NCBI GenBank assembly: GCA_002633005.1
Contig: NMRA01000219.1
Span: forward strand, 560,534-605,592
Source of the DNA: Phoronis australis
Lineage: Eukaryota > Phoronida > Phoronidae
DNA length: 45,059 nt
Reading direction: 5' to 3'
Shown: positions 24,701 to 39,700 of the stretch, one piece after another
How positions within the stretch are numbered: the first letter of the stretch is position 1
Layout of the letters: each line of letters starts with the position of its first letter
The notes under the pieces: model-generated
What the model was told of the DNA's origin: nothing
Seen by the model: only the letters and a program-made list of their open reading frames with translations
The model's database searches: none
Program-made: the position numbers and the translations under genes

Positions 24701-27700
24701 GGAATTAATAACATTGCCAAAGTTCTTTTGATGTGAATATTTAATATGGAATTTATAAGATGTCGTCTCTTCCTAAATAATCTTTTCATTTTTGTTGAAT
24801 ATTGATTTTGAGTATTTTGCATGAAAATATCCAAAAAAAGTCCCAACGTATTAAAATAATTACAGTGGTTGGGAGAATAAGCCATAAGATCTAACAGTTT
24901 TTGTAAAATTTTGCAAACGAACAGGCAGATTGGAAGATTTTACCCATGAGGAAACCAATGATGTCAGGTTCCTATGAGTCGTTAGTGTAACAGGCCCGGC
25001 CTAAGCGCGCCTGATGTACCGCAAAAGGCATCAGGCCACCTGCAATCTTTTTTAAATCTTTTGTTGAATCCAATCAACTATTTTTGAGATAGGCTACTTG
25101 GAATTTGACCAAATCTTGAATTTTTCAGGTCGTTCATAACCTCAACTGAATTTCCTTGTTTCCGACTCATATTCAAAAAATCGTTCCGCTTAGTGACATT
25201 CATCTGGCACTTTGCCAAACATCAATAGTTATGTAAAAGACATGACTCATAAGTTCCATTACATATACAGCATTTCAATCCTTCCATGCAATCAATACAG
25301 AGAAGTTTTTTCAGGAAGTTTTAAACTGATTTGATTAGTGTGTTATAACACGTTTGTTATTGATATGTTGATTACGGTACTTGTCCTCAAAAATTATTGT
25401 CGCATACTCGCATGTGTGTGTATACATGGGATTTTTCTTTTTTATGGGTTGTCACATGACATTTCATTCTTTCATGTTGTCAGATATCTATTGCTCCCGT
25501 GAAACAATTCTGGTCAGTAAATCATGATTGAAATGTTACATGACTTGCAGAAAGCTTCAGCAAACTAATCACCATAGAAGTGGCAGTAAAATAAAACTTG
25601 TGATGTCGATTCAATCCTTTAGCCTGAAAAGTATCGCCATTGTCAAGTGTTAAGATTTCATTAGAAACTTTATATGCCCTGGAGAGTCTGCAAGCTTGTT
25701 TGATATGCATCCCTTGTGGAAATGTTTGCATGAGCGTTAGTTAATAGGCCTGTGTCTTAAAACACAATTGCCTGAATTGTTTCCATAGAAACACTTTGGG
25801 ATTAATGCAAACGGATTGCCTGTGTTTGAGAGAAAAAATCTGCAATTATCATGGTTTGTTTGACAAGTTACTCGATAAAATCAATTCACATTGTCTTGAT
25901 AAAATAATGCCCTGCCTCATGTCTTCATACTACCATTCTATTGGCCTATGATTGCTGAGACTTACATACATGCATTCAGTCATGTAGTAGCTGTTATGAG
26001 GTTACACGCTTCCTGTTCTCTTATACTTCAGCCCCAGTGCCAGCTCCTAGACGCAAGAGAAGAAAAAACAAACTGGAATCTACTGACAGTCTTGACGAGG
26101 AGAAAGAACACACGTATGTTTTTAATGGAGTTTTTCGGAACTGACTGCATCAAATGTGCTGTAAAATTGTGCACGAGAGAGAGTTGTTACTGGTGCTTTT
26201 TGTGGAATGCTGTCTGATTCTTTGGTAGCCTAGTGGGTAATCTTGTGCCTTTTTAAAATCTGGTGGTTGGTTGTTTCTACAAGCGAGTAATCTGGGAATG
26301 AAATGTGTGGCTCAAGTTGTGACTGTTGCAGCTCATTATAATTTGAAGGGTGTGTCAGATCAAATCACCTAAGTGCCTGCAATTTGACCAGATGCAGTCA
26401 GAAAATTCAACAAAAACACAAAAATTACGCAGATGACACTGATGGAATCTGCTACAGTCCAGATTCTCAAAGAAGATTTCATAATGTCTCAATCCACACT
26501 GTCTGATGTTGTCAATGCAGATTTTTTATCAAATGAGGAATAAATGGCTAAAATGGTGCCTCGTTAGTAACTTCAGTTTACGATGAAGTCCTTCAGTTTA
26601 TGCTCGCCAGCCCTTGTAGCTGACTTCGAATTAAGTGTCAAGTGCATTCTCACTTGCACTTTTAGTTTGTTGTTTTTGACATCATTTCAACAAAAAACAA
26701 ATTTCGATTAACACGCTTCAAGTATTCCGGAGTTAAGGGAAGTCATGTTAATCCAGTTAAATAAAACAAATGAATACATGTTTTAAGTTTAATTTTAACC
26801 GTTGTTTCTCTGCCATGTAAATCAGTGATTCTTTGAAGACTTCCTGATCCCAATTGAAGAAAGCTCGCCAGAGATTGAATGAAATTTTGCATTGCATGCA
26901 AGATCTGCAAAAACTTGTTTACCTTTAGCAATTCATGGTGTATTACCCTTGTTGTCCTTTCTCAGTTCTTGTACTCATCAAGTGGGTTTTCAAATGATAT
27001 GACTAAACCACTAACCAGACACATTTATTCAGTTATGACAGCTTTATTGTTATCTGGCTATTAAAAGCTTGACTTAATTTTGTTTTCATCCTGATTAGAA
27101 CTAATCAGTTCTCTACACATATACCCAGCTGTATTTGTGATATCACATTCTCGATTTTAATGAAGGTTTATTCGATGAAAGTATCATTTAATGATGTCAT
27201 TCCTGTTTCAGTTGCCAGCAATGCAGACTTTTTGAGAATAATTCAATCTTGTCTATTGAATTAGATAGTATTTATTAGTATTGTTATTGTTGTTGTTATT
27301 ATTATTACGTAATTTGACATTTCTGTCATTGTTAACCAACAACTATCTCTTGCTATAGAATATGGTGAAGTTTATTCAATTTTATAATGCTATGTTTTTT
27401 CACAATTTCCAGCAAAATTAAACTTTAGAGAAAAGTTAACTTCACTATCAATGTTTCTAGTGAGCAGTTATCAGCTAACACGCAATGAAACAAGAGCCTT
27501 TGGAAAGTTGGAAAAAATTATGACTTTGGCAATTATTTTTGTTCAAATTTTAGAAAACTTTACAGTACATTGCTAATAACACGCACTTCTTAGTAACCTC
27601 TGTAACATGCAAGATTATTTACTGTCTTTTAGCATGCTCCTCTTGTGAAACTAGACACACAGAAATTGATCGTCGTCTATTTTTTTCCAGATCATATGAT

Positions 27701-30700
27701 GATGATAGGCCAAGAAGCGTGAAGGAACGAGTGGGTGTATTGGAACAAAACATGACTGATACCGTCGATGGCAGAGCAGCACCTATTATGAGAGAAACAC
27801 TGGTGGAGATGCCTGGTGATGTTTTTGAGGGCATGGAACACACCCAGGCAGCCATTTCGTCGGTATGTTGAAGAGACTTTGACATTGCAAACAAATTAAG
27901 CTTTGCATTTTATTTTATTTTTTATTATTTGGATTATGTTTTAGCTATTTTTACAACTTGTTAAGATTCTTGGTTTGGGGGGAATTCAAACCTTTGGAAT
28001 AACTTAAGAGTAGAGTCTACTGCTGTTTAGTTTTCAATGTTGAATTCTTAGTGCTTTAGGGTTTAAAAACATTACCTCATTAGTCAGATCCTGAATTGTT
28101 GGTAAATGAGCTGACAACTTAGGTAACACATACATGTGCCATTTCCATATTCGCAGTTAAAGGTTTGGCCGATCTCAGTAAACTCTGAAGTGTTTTCTTG
28201 GATCTCTGATGGTTTTGATGATCTTGTTGACACAAGGAATCGCGTTTATATTGTGAAAGTTAATATGAAAACTATTCTATGATCATACGTTCAATTCATT
28301 TTTCGTTTTTGGCAGCCAACTACTTAAAAAATGCATATTTGTCAATATTACAATTTTTATATATATTCTGTAGGATGATTACGGTGTAATCTCACCAATT
28401 GTGAACAGAAAGTTGTCAAAATTGCACTTTTTTATTTTTAAGGGTTTCTAGTTGTGAATACCCACAATTTTCCAAAACATTGTATGTGGGTAGTTATGGT
28501 ACAGAACTTACATTTGGTGCTTTGTGTCATTTATGAAAAAATGAGAAAATGGAATTTCATGCCATGATTTTTCCTAAATTGGTGACGTTTTACCGTACTT
28601 ATTGTTATTCCAGAGTAGCATTACCTTAAAATCATTTGGAATTAAGCTTTTGCCAGGTTTAACTTCCTTTGTTGTGCAGTTATAATTGTTATTTTGGAGG
28701 CTTGCCTTGTTTTTGTTTCATTTTTCTGAGATGCCATACCATTGTTTAGTCACCATGCTTGTAGTTGATATTTCTGCCTTGTGTGTTTTTCTCAGTAATG
28801 TATATTCCCTAGTTTCAGAGATAAGTCGAAAATTACTAATATCATTTCATGTATCACTATAGTTACGGTAAACAACACTACGGAAATTTAGTAAATCTAT
28901 CCAAAGTGTGATCTGACGACTTGTCACTCGCAGTATTTACTGAAATGGTGTGTCCGAATTTTGGGCCTCAGGAACTTTGAGAATACATGCAATGCTATTT
29001 TCTCTTTGCCCTAAGGCGGTCGAGTCTGACCCCAACCATATGTCAGACATGCCTGTCAACACAGAGCAGGCAGTGGAGGAAGAATCTCAGGGAAGCTGTC
29101 CAGTCCCTAAACCTCGCAGTCCACGCAAATCCTTGAGCCATGGCCGCCCAGAAGCTAGCTTTAGCTTCGATTCGGTCGATTCTGAGTTTGGCTCTCTAGA
29201 AATATCCACTCCCCTCCATGTGGTAAGCGGCTGTGCCCCCTGGTGTTGGTTGTATTAACTATCTCCAGTCTTCCTTAGAGTTGCCTGTCTCCGCATGACA
29301 CTCATCCTTCAGTCAGACTGTGTGCCTTTGACAGATGTTGTGATACGTTTATTTTAGTCGCATGATAGTGTTTGAATTTATTTTAGGCTATTTTATTTAA
29401 CTGCTTCTGAGTGATAGATTTCAGTTCGCACTTGCATCCAGTTTTGCACAATTTGTGTTTCTGTAACAACGGTTTGATGGGTTTGCTGTCTTTATTATTA
29501 TTTTGCATTTTATTCTTTGAAATTGATTAATTGTATCTTTCTCAAATATAATTTAAAGATATTTCTTTGATGATTATCCATTGAATCTCATATTGTGCTC
29601 AAGCTGGAAAATTAAAATTATTTTATTTTCCAACGTGGGTCAATAAGTTTTTAGCAAAATTAAGTTTGTTTCCCCCGTGCGCAACTGACAGCACATTAGA
29701 GCTCAAAACATTTGTCACAGTCGGAATAAGAATTTTTTCTGATTAATGTAAAAATGAAATTGATATTTTTCCAATAAACACGAATGCTCCTCGAGGAGGA
29801 AAATGTTTCACTGGCGAACCCACCCGTCTCAGAGGACTGTGGGAAGGGAGAGGGGAACAAGACATATTTTTAATGAAAATGTTATTGTCGAGGTACATAT
29901 TATATTACCAGTGAAATCATTAGCTGTGCCAGACTTCATCTTAAAGACAACTATCTTAATCTGACGCTTGTTTTCCAATAACATTTGGCGCATCGTTTAC
30001 ACAAAACCCTGCAAAACTGGGTTCCTAACTGCAACTAACCCGGACACATTGTGTAATACTGGTAGGCCCGTCCTGAAAAGGCACAGCACCACTCAAGGTA
30101 TTTTTCTACAATGCAACACGTGACAAGCATTTGTCCTGCTTCTTCATATGAAAATGTGCTGGTCACTATTTTATAGTGTAATTCATCGTGACTTGCATAA
30201 TTGCATGTTGAGTTGCAATTCTGGCACCAAGAAACTGGCAATAATGGCAAATATCATTGCTCCATATGTTTATTTTGTTAAGCAACTCGGGTGTGTCTGA
30301 CATTTTGAAATGTAGGTTAGCCGTGCAATTTATTTTTCTACGTCCACAAAAGTTGAGAGCTCAGTTGAGGATGGGTCTATTGAATGAGACAAGAATGTTG
30401 CTTACAAATGTGTATGCTGAATAAACCAAACTAAATTACCTGAATACTACTCACTACTTATTTTAAAAACTGCTAAAATGTATAGAAATGATCAGTTATT
30501 GAGGTTTTTAGCAGTGACATGTTACCAGTAGCATTCCAAGTTTTACACGGTTCACTGCTAATTTCTCCATTGCAAACTTGTTTTACAATGTTATGACATC
30601 GGTGATTTTTGCCTTGAACTAGACACTGCACGTGGCATTAGAAATAGTCCAGAAAAACTATTTCACCATCGGATCATTCTATGAGGCTCATTATTGTAGA

Positions 30701-33700
30701 GAGATATGCTCATAGAACACAATAGAAGCTATGTGGAATGTATGTACCAATTGCTATCATAATTAAATAATCCGTTTTCCCAGTACTTCTGGGTGGTTGG
30801 GTAAATACCTAAATACCACTGTTATCATTTGTTAATCAAGTCAAACTCACAACGTAATGTTACTGAATGCAGTGATGTCGCTGGTATTAACACTGTATCA
30901 CTGTTTATTATATGTGATTGGAGAGGGTAGCCTTACTGGTGCTTCTGGTGCGACTTTAAGCTCTGATTGCAGAACATCTTCTCTAAAGTTTAAACTGGTC
31001 TGAATGAACTGCTACTTATAGTAAAATCTCTGACACAAAATTAGTGAAATTTTATTTTAATTTTAATTTTTTCAGAAGCAAGTAAGTAACTAGTACCAAA
31101 TGAAATTATTAATAGTTATTTAGCATTTTCATGTTCTGTATTGTGGCTACCATCAGACAGTCTGTTAAAAAATTCTTGGATTTACAAGAATGTTAAAAGC
31201 ATTTGGACGATGAAAAAAGCAATTCTGTGAATTTGGTTTGTCCAGAATTTGTCGGATTTTATCACATTCCCTTCCTACATACTCTTCATTCACATTTACA
31301 TTGCAAATATGTCTGAGAACAACTTCTTTTACAGTTTAGAAGGAGATTGGCGTCAGATTCTTGTAACCTTGAATGTCACGGATAACTCCGAACCACTTTC
31401 TTTTTTCAGTACAAGCGAGCTAAAGGCCCCAAAAACAGAAGTCCTCCATCCCGGGCCAAATTAAAACAGAAACTTGTTTCTTCTAGTCAACAATCTTCAC
31501 CTGGTGTAGGAGAAGGTAAGATTTGTGTACATCAAAGCATCATTGGAATGATTCACAAGTCATGTAGCATTGCTGCTCATTAGTGAGGTCGCTGTGGTGT
31601 TCTTGAAACTGGCTGTTCAACTAATGGAATTTGGAGTATGACGTAGACATGGTCATCACACCACACGCAACGTCCCCCTCAACATATTAAGATACTTCTC
31701 TGCCTTCATTTTGTCTATTAGGCCAAATGCATAGTGGGTCCTGGTGTGTTTCCCAAATCATTTTGACACCTGCTCTCACTACAGTTTCAGCCAAGGAGTG
31801 TTTTTTGAAAAGCTGCACAGGGGCACAAATCCAAGTGCAAGCAAGGTTTGAAATGCCATGGTTTGTCAAGCGATGAGTAAAAATAAAAAAATTCTGCATC
31901 ATTTTTGCTTGTCTTGGGTGGATTTTCTTTTTGAAAAAGTGACCCAGCTAAAAATACCACACCAATGACCTGATTTAAATTATGCTTGTTTGGCCTTATC
32001 TGACTTCCTTTGTGTTCAGGTGATGACGTGGACAGCTCTTCCAAGTACCAAGATGTGAACCACAACGACGAAAAGCCCAGCGTTGGATTCCTCGACATCC
32101 CCTACCAAGCACAGCTGGAGGTGATTAGCCCTGCTGAGCCCTCGCCTAACTCCAAGAAGCCATTTATTCCACCCCTCGACCTGACAACACTTCACGAACA
32201 CGGCGATGGAAATGGTATGCAATAACTAGGGACGAACGTCTTTTATATGTTGCCTTATAAAGTGGCTATAAATCTTCATTGCATTGAAGAAACTAACTGC
32301 TGATTTAGACCACTAGGTGCCGCTGTATTATTGGTCTCAACTTGTACCTTACTCAGATGAAAAATGGCTTTTGGTCGTGCGAGGAACTGACAGTTTTTTT
32401 ATTGCTCAAGACGATATTCGGCAAATATAATGACGCCTTGTGACAAGTCAGCTTATGATCTCATTAAGTAAAGAGCTGCCAATTCTTTTCAAGTCCAGAA
32501 ATGGCGTTTATTTTGACTTACGTAGGTACAATTTGAGACCAGTTAAGGTAAGCAGTCTGAATTTAAAGTTGAGAGAATAGAACTACCTTGAGTTTTACCT
32601 GCTGAGCACACGGTATGGTGGACGTGGATAATGTTGGATTTGAGTAAAAAGTTTTGACAGAAATAATTCAGAGATTATTCTTGAATTATTGTCGTGGTTT
32701 GTATTTGTTTTGCAACTAAATGTTGTCTAGTGGCTATACATTCACCTTGTATCACGAACACAATATTTGATTTAAACCTGTTATCCTTATGAAACTGTTC
32801 TCAAATTGTTACTTGGTCAAAATAGCTATGATTTATGAGCCTGTTAAGAAGTGACGATTTGTTATTACTGAACACAAGTGTCTGTAAGTGAACTTTTTAC
32901 AGTGCATCATTTTATTCGCCAGACACGGTTATAAGCAACAATGAACTGTCTGTTCTTTGCTTGACCAAATATCACGTATCATCTTAGCTAGGAAGAAGTT
33001 CAGACCAATTTTCTAGCTAAATCGTAAGTTTTTTCGTCGATATAATGTGGGCTTATGGCCGCTTTAATAGATGTGTTGGTTTGTTTGCTATTAAAATCAC
33101 TATATGATGACCTTGAGACCCTTGATGAGTGACATACTCTGGTGCTAATGGAAACTAACCCCTACAAGTCACATGACAAAGATGTGCAAAGACAATGACT
33201 GGTTTATTCATTTTACGGCCCTAAAGATAATAATTCTATCTCCCATTAATATCTACCTTTTCTTACTGATATGATTAAAATTCCACATTTCCAAAAATTA
33301 CAGACGGAATCTATGATGGCATGGAGGACAATTATGTTGTTGCTGTCCAAAGTTGATCTCTTCCATTTTCATCTGTTACAAGACTATTGTTACTTTATGT
33401 CAAATGCCATTGTCTAAAACCTTAAACCTCTAAACAAGGTAGACAGACAGTCCAGTGCCTTTAGCAGGGCCACAGGCGTGCTTGAGCGACGTAACTGTGC
33501 CCACTGCACCTGATAATGAGTCACGGGAACCCCTCATCGGTAAGGGTTCCTCGTGGGTGAAATCTTGCATTCTGCGTGTTTTTCTCAAGAATTCGAGAAG
33601 GCTGTTAAAGCTGCATGGTCCTCTCATTGTTACAGATCCTATCCTGGCTGAGCAGGGTCCTTCTGTGTTCCAAATGGGCAAAGGCTTGAAGCAGGAGGAA

Positions 33701-36700
33701 CCAGTTTTATCGCCCAGGTCTCACAAACTCAGGAAAAAGAGCGGGTAGGTTTGCACCCTTCATTTAGCGTCGTTTATTTTTTCCTGATGTGGTGACTTCA
33801 CCAAATATTTTCTGTCCTAACAGCATCTGACTTAGTTAAAATACTACGTAATTTCCTTTGCACAATTTGTTGACACATGTCATATTCTTGTTTCTCATTG
33901 AAAAGGCAATTACTCTGCAAAATACACTGTTAAAACATGTTTGTGATGCAATTAATGTTGTGTTGTCCGTTTTCTCAGCAATGTCTAGCAGACTTATAAT
34001 CCTCAGCTCAACCTTTTTGATATTGTTCCATGACTCAGTAGGTCTTGATCCAGATCAAATGGCTAAAAATGAAAAAGGCATATTAAGCCAACTAAAATAT
34101 TAGTCGTAGGTCAGGCTTGTAATTTCGAAACATTGGAGAATGTTTGACCATTAAAATATAAATTGGTGGTGTAAAACACTGCAAATGCTGCTCAAACAAG
34201 AAAAGTACTGTTCTGTTCTTTAACATTTTGTCATTTCTTCTCCTGAGAATTTTCATTGTTCCAAATCAACACGATCATCTTCAATTTGGAATTTTTATCA
34301 TAATCCATCTTCGTAAATTTTCGTTTAGTTTTTAGAATAAAGACTTAATATGCCTTTTTAGCAAGTTACAAGACTAGTTGTTTTGGTTACAGTGTTATTG
34401 TCCTGTAAAGTTAATGGTAGATTATTATGTGTCATTACTGTTTCCAGATGTTTTCTATGCATTTGTTCGAAAAGAAATTTTGAACTTTCCTGTCAGGTCG
34501 GACAATTCTGGTAGTCAGTCGCCCAGCGTCTTCAAATTTACCGGTCCTCAGTTCAGGTTCGGATACTGTTCTCGTTGGCAGGGCGGTCACTTGACCACAT
34601 AATCTTTAACAGGAATTTACTTAAAGTACAGCGTTTATACAGTCAAACAACAATGTTGTTAAATATTACTCTTCTTGTTTATTCCTAGTTGTGTCAGTGT
34701 TTGAATATTTTATATATTCACCTTATTTTACTATTTTTACGATACAAAGAAAGTTTTTTTTCACTCCTCACATTTTGAACTAATCAATGCGTATTTTTGT
34801 TATCGTAGGTTTGAGATTATGTGGTTTTGAGGCTGTCTTTTATCAGTGCTTCTGCATGGTTCCATGTTCCTGTTCAAAAGCAAAAGCTTGGTGTCATTGA
34901 TTTCCTCTATTACCCGTCCAAGTGATGAGAACTTAGTCAAAAAGCAAATGACCAGTGTATGGTTGAGGTTTAGTTAATACACGCGGCTTTTCGTGGTTTG
35001 TTTATTTTAGCCATGTGATTGAATACTCCTATATACTTAGCACTCTTTCCTTCATCGTTGTTGCTATCAAGGTTTCTCTTAAGGCCGAGTCGCACCGATC
35101 TCATTCTCAGAACGTCAGAACCTGTCTTGACATTTTGAGCCTGAGTAAATGTGACCATGTACGGGGTCCTTACTCACATCGTAACAACTTTAAAGTGTAC
35201 ACAACATGACTCTTGTACCTCAAAATAAATTTTATTATTATATCTTACTAGATTTCAGTGCCTTTAGTGCGCAGCTCATAAAGAAACACGCAAAAATTGA
35301 AAAAAAAAATAATTATGTACAACGTCATGGGTTGAACCCAAGTCGTTCGCCATACTGTTCGGATCAGAGACAAAGTGTATTGAGTGAAGAGAAAGCAAAA
35401 TACATTTAGCGTCGAGAAGGTTCGTAGAAGGATCAAAAGATGTGTTTCCGGAGGTTGCAGCAACAGTAGCCAGGCGGAGAACGTCTCGGAGTTCCGAAGG
35501 ATACCAAAGTTGGGCAGAAGTGGCATCGCTTCGTGCGCCGAACGAGAGTGTGGGACGTCATCGTGGACCAAGCGATTCGGTCCGGGGCCACTCTGTGTTC
35601 GGCTGCCCACTTTGAGGACTCGCGTTTCGACTCCAGTCACAAGAGACGTTACGATGAAGGCCTGGTTCAATAAAGGACAATATTTATCATTCAGAAACAT
35701 CAGAATCGTCTGTTGGATGACTGTGTTGACTCGCCGAGCCCGAGGCCGCTTCTCTCGCGGGAGGATCCGCTAGTTCGTAAGGCTCAAAGTAGAAAAGTAC
35801 GCTGCCGGAAGCACATTAAACTTATTCTCGCTTTCATGCAACCCCATTTCCTCATCCTGGCCACAATTCCCGTACGTTTCTTCATAGTATTCGTTCAATT
35901 TTTGCTCATAATCGTCGTCGCTTTCAAATTCCCTGCTTTCCGCCTTTGTTCAATGCTAGTCACTAATCTCTTGTGTTCAACCCATGACGTCACATGGCGG
36001 GAAATGTGAAAATTGGCAAAATTGAAACAAAAATCAAAATTTCGAGCTAATTACACAAAATAAACATGGGTTTAGCTAAATTTTACGTCATACATTTAGT
36101 TTGTGGCCACCGGTAATTCAAAATGTGCAAAAATCCATGGTGTGTACTGTTTAATCTATTCCCACTCTTCTCCCCATTATAGTGCTACTGATAGAGAACC
36201 TCCGTAGTGTTACAGAAGCCTAAGGGACATCCTAGACTGTTCCCCATCTTGGAACTAGACCGTGGATTTTGAGCTCTCTTCCGATTCATGAATGATCTTT
36301 AAAAATAAAAACCAATGTCAAAGAGATCTTTAAAATAGTAAAAATTGAACATGCACTGGATGAAAATTTTGTGCAAGGTAGAACAGAGAAGATTCTATGC
36401 AAATGTTAATGCATTCTGGGGTCTGTTTCGTTATAAATGATGGAAATTTCACAGTTGGTGAATGAAGGTTTAGCCAAGTAATTATAAGTGTGTCACAATG
36501 TAGAAATATTGTTGCTAAAGTGAAATTTGATTATTTTTCTGAAATAGTTGCGTGGAATGTAAGACCAAATCACTGACTAAATTTGGTTAATTGTGGAACA
36601 TCATACTTCAGAAATGGCTGATTGGATTTATATGAAACTTTGCAATAGGACGCTTCATGTACTGCTCTTCAATTGTCTTCAGATATTCCATTTTTGCATG

Positions 36701-39700
36701 AGTTGCTATCAAAAAATGTCATTGCCAGTTGCAATCGAAAACGAAACGATAATTTAGAAAACTAAACATTTTTGGATTTTATGTTGGTTGCGTTATTGTT
36801 ACGTACTACTGTTTGGCTATGGATGTACCGTTCTTTTTTTGCTAAATTTCACTAAAAAGACATGGTCACATGACCTAACTAAGGGCAGATTAGTATAAAA
36901 GTTAAACATCAAGTTCTACTGGCGCTTTTTGATTTCATAAAATAGAAAACTTTTACCGAGTTAAAATCTATGAAACAGACCCATAGTTGATTTACTCTTA
37001 CGTAGATTATTTGCCGTCTACGTTTGTTTGCCTACACCAAGCCATAGGGCTCCTCCTAGTGTCCCACCCCCATCCCTGTCCTTTGTTCCCAGTCTACGTT
37101 TGTTTGCCTACACCAAGCCATAGGGCTCCTCCTAGTGTAACACCCCCATCCCTGTCCTTTGTTCCCAGTCTACGTTTGTTTGCCTACACCAAGCCATAGG
37201 GCTCCTCCTAGTGTCCCACCCCCGTCCTTTGTTCCCACTGTTATTTTGTTAATTTAACATTTTTGGCTGCTAATATTTAAGATGCTGTGTCTCATTAAAA
37301 CGGTGAATATTTGAATTTTGTAGCAAATGCCACCTAGTGACGTCCTGGAGAACTGTGTGTACAAGTATAATCAGGAAAAGAAACAATTTATAAATAAATT
37401 GCGGTTTTAAAGAAAACTCTAACTGATACACTTAAAAACAAGTGTGAACTATATAAACCCCAATTATATCCAAATATTACCCAATCGTTTCATGATAGTA
37501 ACTAAACAAATGATAAAAACTATGCGTTGTTTCATTAGGATAACGATGAGATATTACTATACTCATTTACATAAACATAGTCTCGCGAAACAAGGCTTTT
37601 GTGAGATTGTATTGGCAACTGATTCTCAATTCACAATTTAACGAGACTATGCATCTTTAATGCTCTCTTGTCATGCGTATTAAACTCCGACATTTGGTTT
37701 ACTAACTAATTCTGACCTCTTGTGTCTTGGTCTTAAATGTTGTCATGGTTAATGGTTTGTCTTCATATCCTTGGCATGGGACAGAATGTAAACTAATCTG
37801 AGTGGAAAATGGTGTTCTCATCCAATAATGATTTTAAATCTTGTTATGGAGTCCGAAACTTAGCTTGGGAAAGCTAACCATGCAAACTGTTTAATTTGTG
37901 GTTGAGTTGTGTAAGAAGTGAAGATCTTTACATCATTGTATTGGAAGAACATTGAGTCGGTAATTCTTCATTTGTTTAGCATGCAATATGGCCGATGAGT
38001 CAAATTCTGTTTTGTTTAAATTTCTCCACAAAAGTAACGGTAAAGAATATCTTAATCTATTACAAACAGAGACATCATAAAACAACATTCTGCTAAAACT
38101 CTCATTATTTGCAAAAAAAAAGTAATCAGCTTTAAATTTGTAAACTGTGAAAATCGCTGTTTTAACAATTGTTGTGCAAAATAACTGAAGAATTACAGAA
38201 TTTAGGTTGACAAAGCAATCTCAATCTGTCTCACTGTCTAAGTATTGGGATACTTTGACATCACTCTGTCAAAGCAGTCTCAATCTGTCTCACTTTGTAA
38301 TTCTAGGAGTACTATGACATCACTCTGAATTAAGTTAACACTTGCTTGTAACTGGAGCCTGGCATGTTGGCCTTTATCATTTTACTCTGGGTTGCATGTT
38401 AGTTGAAGCTCCAATTTCATTTTAAAATGCATCCGTAGCAATAGTTCTTGCTTTCTTGCACAAGGATTTGCATTGTCGTTATTACTTGCAATCTATTGTC
38501 ATGAAGTTTCAATTATCAGCCAACAAATTCACTTAATTATATAATTGTTTTCAGACATTTTTTGTTACCACTGACAAGCTTTGCCACGTAACTTTCATTT
38601 TTTTCTGAATTTTACAATGTCGATTTCCTGCTTGTCAATTGGCCATCTGTGAAGGCACTGCTTTAACTGAAGCATCAATGTTCATTACTTGGGTATTAGT
38701 TTAAAGGAGAAAACCTACAGTTTTTGGGATCAATTTTGTTAAAATATCATTTGCCTGTCTTCCTGAACAACTAAATATCATCTTAAGTTCAATATTTTCC
38801 CTTTCCAAATTAATTATACGACATCATTGTGCGGTATTCATGACATACTTGTCATACCGGGTACTTCAATTCCCTGCAGTCACCGTTCCCCTTTCCTGAA
38901 CAAACATCTTGAGTGACCCAAGAGCAAATAGTCTGAAATACTGCTATGTGGAAAACAGACAAAGCAATTATGTCACTTCAGAGATGTTGTAGACATATTT
39001 TTTATTTTATCCTTTTTCAGGCTCAGATTTTTATTTCTTTCTAGCATGAATATGAAACAATACAATACAGTGTGTACGCGTACATTGCTTACAACGATTA
39101 TTCAACATGTACCAAATTTTCCTCACGATATAACTTAATAACTAAGTTCACAAACGTTTGGAAATTTAGATTTTTCTTAGCAGACCTTCGCGTAAATATG
39201 AATTTTTTTTGCTAAAATGCGATCAACAGATTTATGTCAGTTTTCCGACTGAGTGTCTCCCAACACAATTGATGTGGGCTAGGAGAACTGGTTTTCCCCT
39301 TTATCATTTTGCCAGTTTAAGCTGCATGTTGGCCTGTTTAGCTGGATGTGTGAAAAGCAAATTAGGTCTTTTACTTGCTGATTTCAAAACATTCCTTACT
39401 AGGATAGGATACTATTTCCATTACCAACAAGAATATTGAAACTATTAGAGACTCGAGAAAACGCTTCAGAGTTGATTGGGGTTGGCCAATCCTAAAATTG
39501 AGGATTTGAAAATGGCGCATGTGCGTATTTCCTGTGACTTGAATGACTGCATGGCTCGTTCGGCAGTAATTCAAGATCAGATGAGCGTGGAATGTTTGAA
39601 ATCTCAAAGTGTTTCAGTTAAGAATTCAACATTGACAACTAAACATTGATGAAATGCACCTTTAATTGTTAGAGTAAATATCAACCTTTGAGTAGATTTG

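Noticed and set aside
32016-32222. 68-codon minus-strand ORF over exon 15
   Set aside because: It is antisense to a well-supported exon and is explained by that exon's codon bias.
33430-33681. 83-codon minus-strand ORF
   Set aside because: It is a shadow of the exon 16 frame; no splice sites or motif support it.
35325-35345. tRNA-like B box (GGTTGAACCC)
   Set aside because: No A box or cloverleaf is present, and the motif is part of the element's terminal inverted repeat.
35248-35700. 150-codon minus-strand ORF, the longest in the window
   Set aside because: It is antisense to the THAP remnant; its residues show no motif and the sense strand explains the composition.
36987-37199. 70-codon ORF in the 76-bp repeat
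   Set aside because: It is a by-product of the minisatellite; the peptide merely reads the repeat in successive frames.
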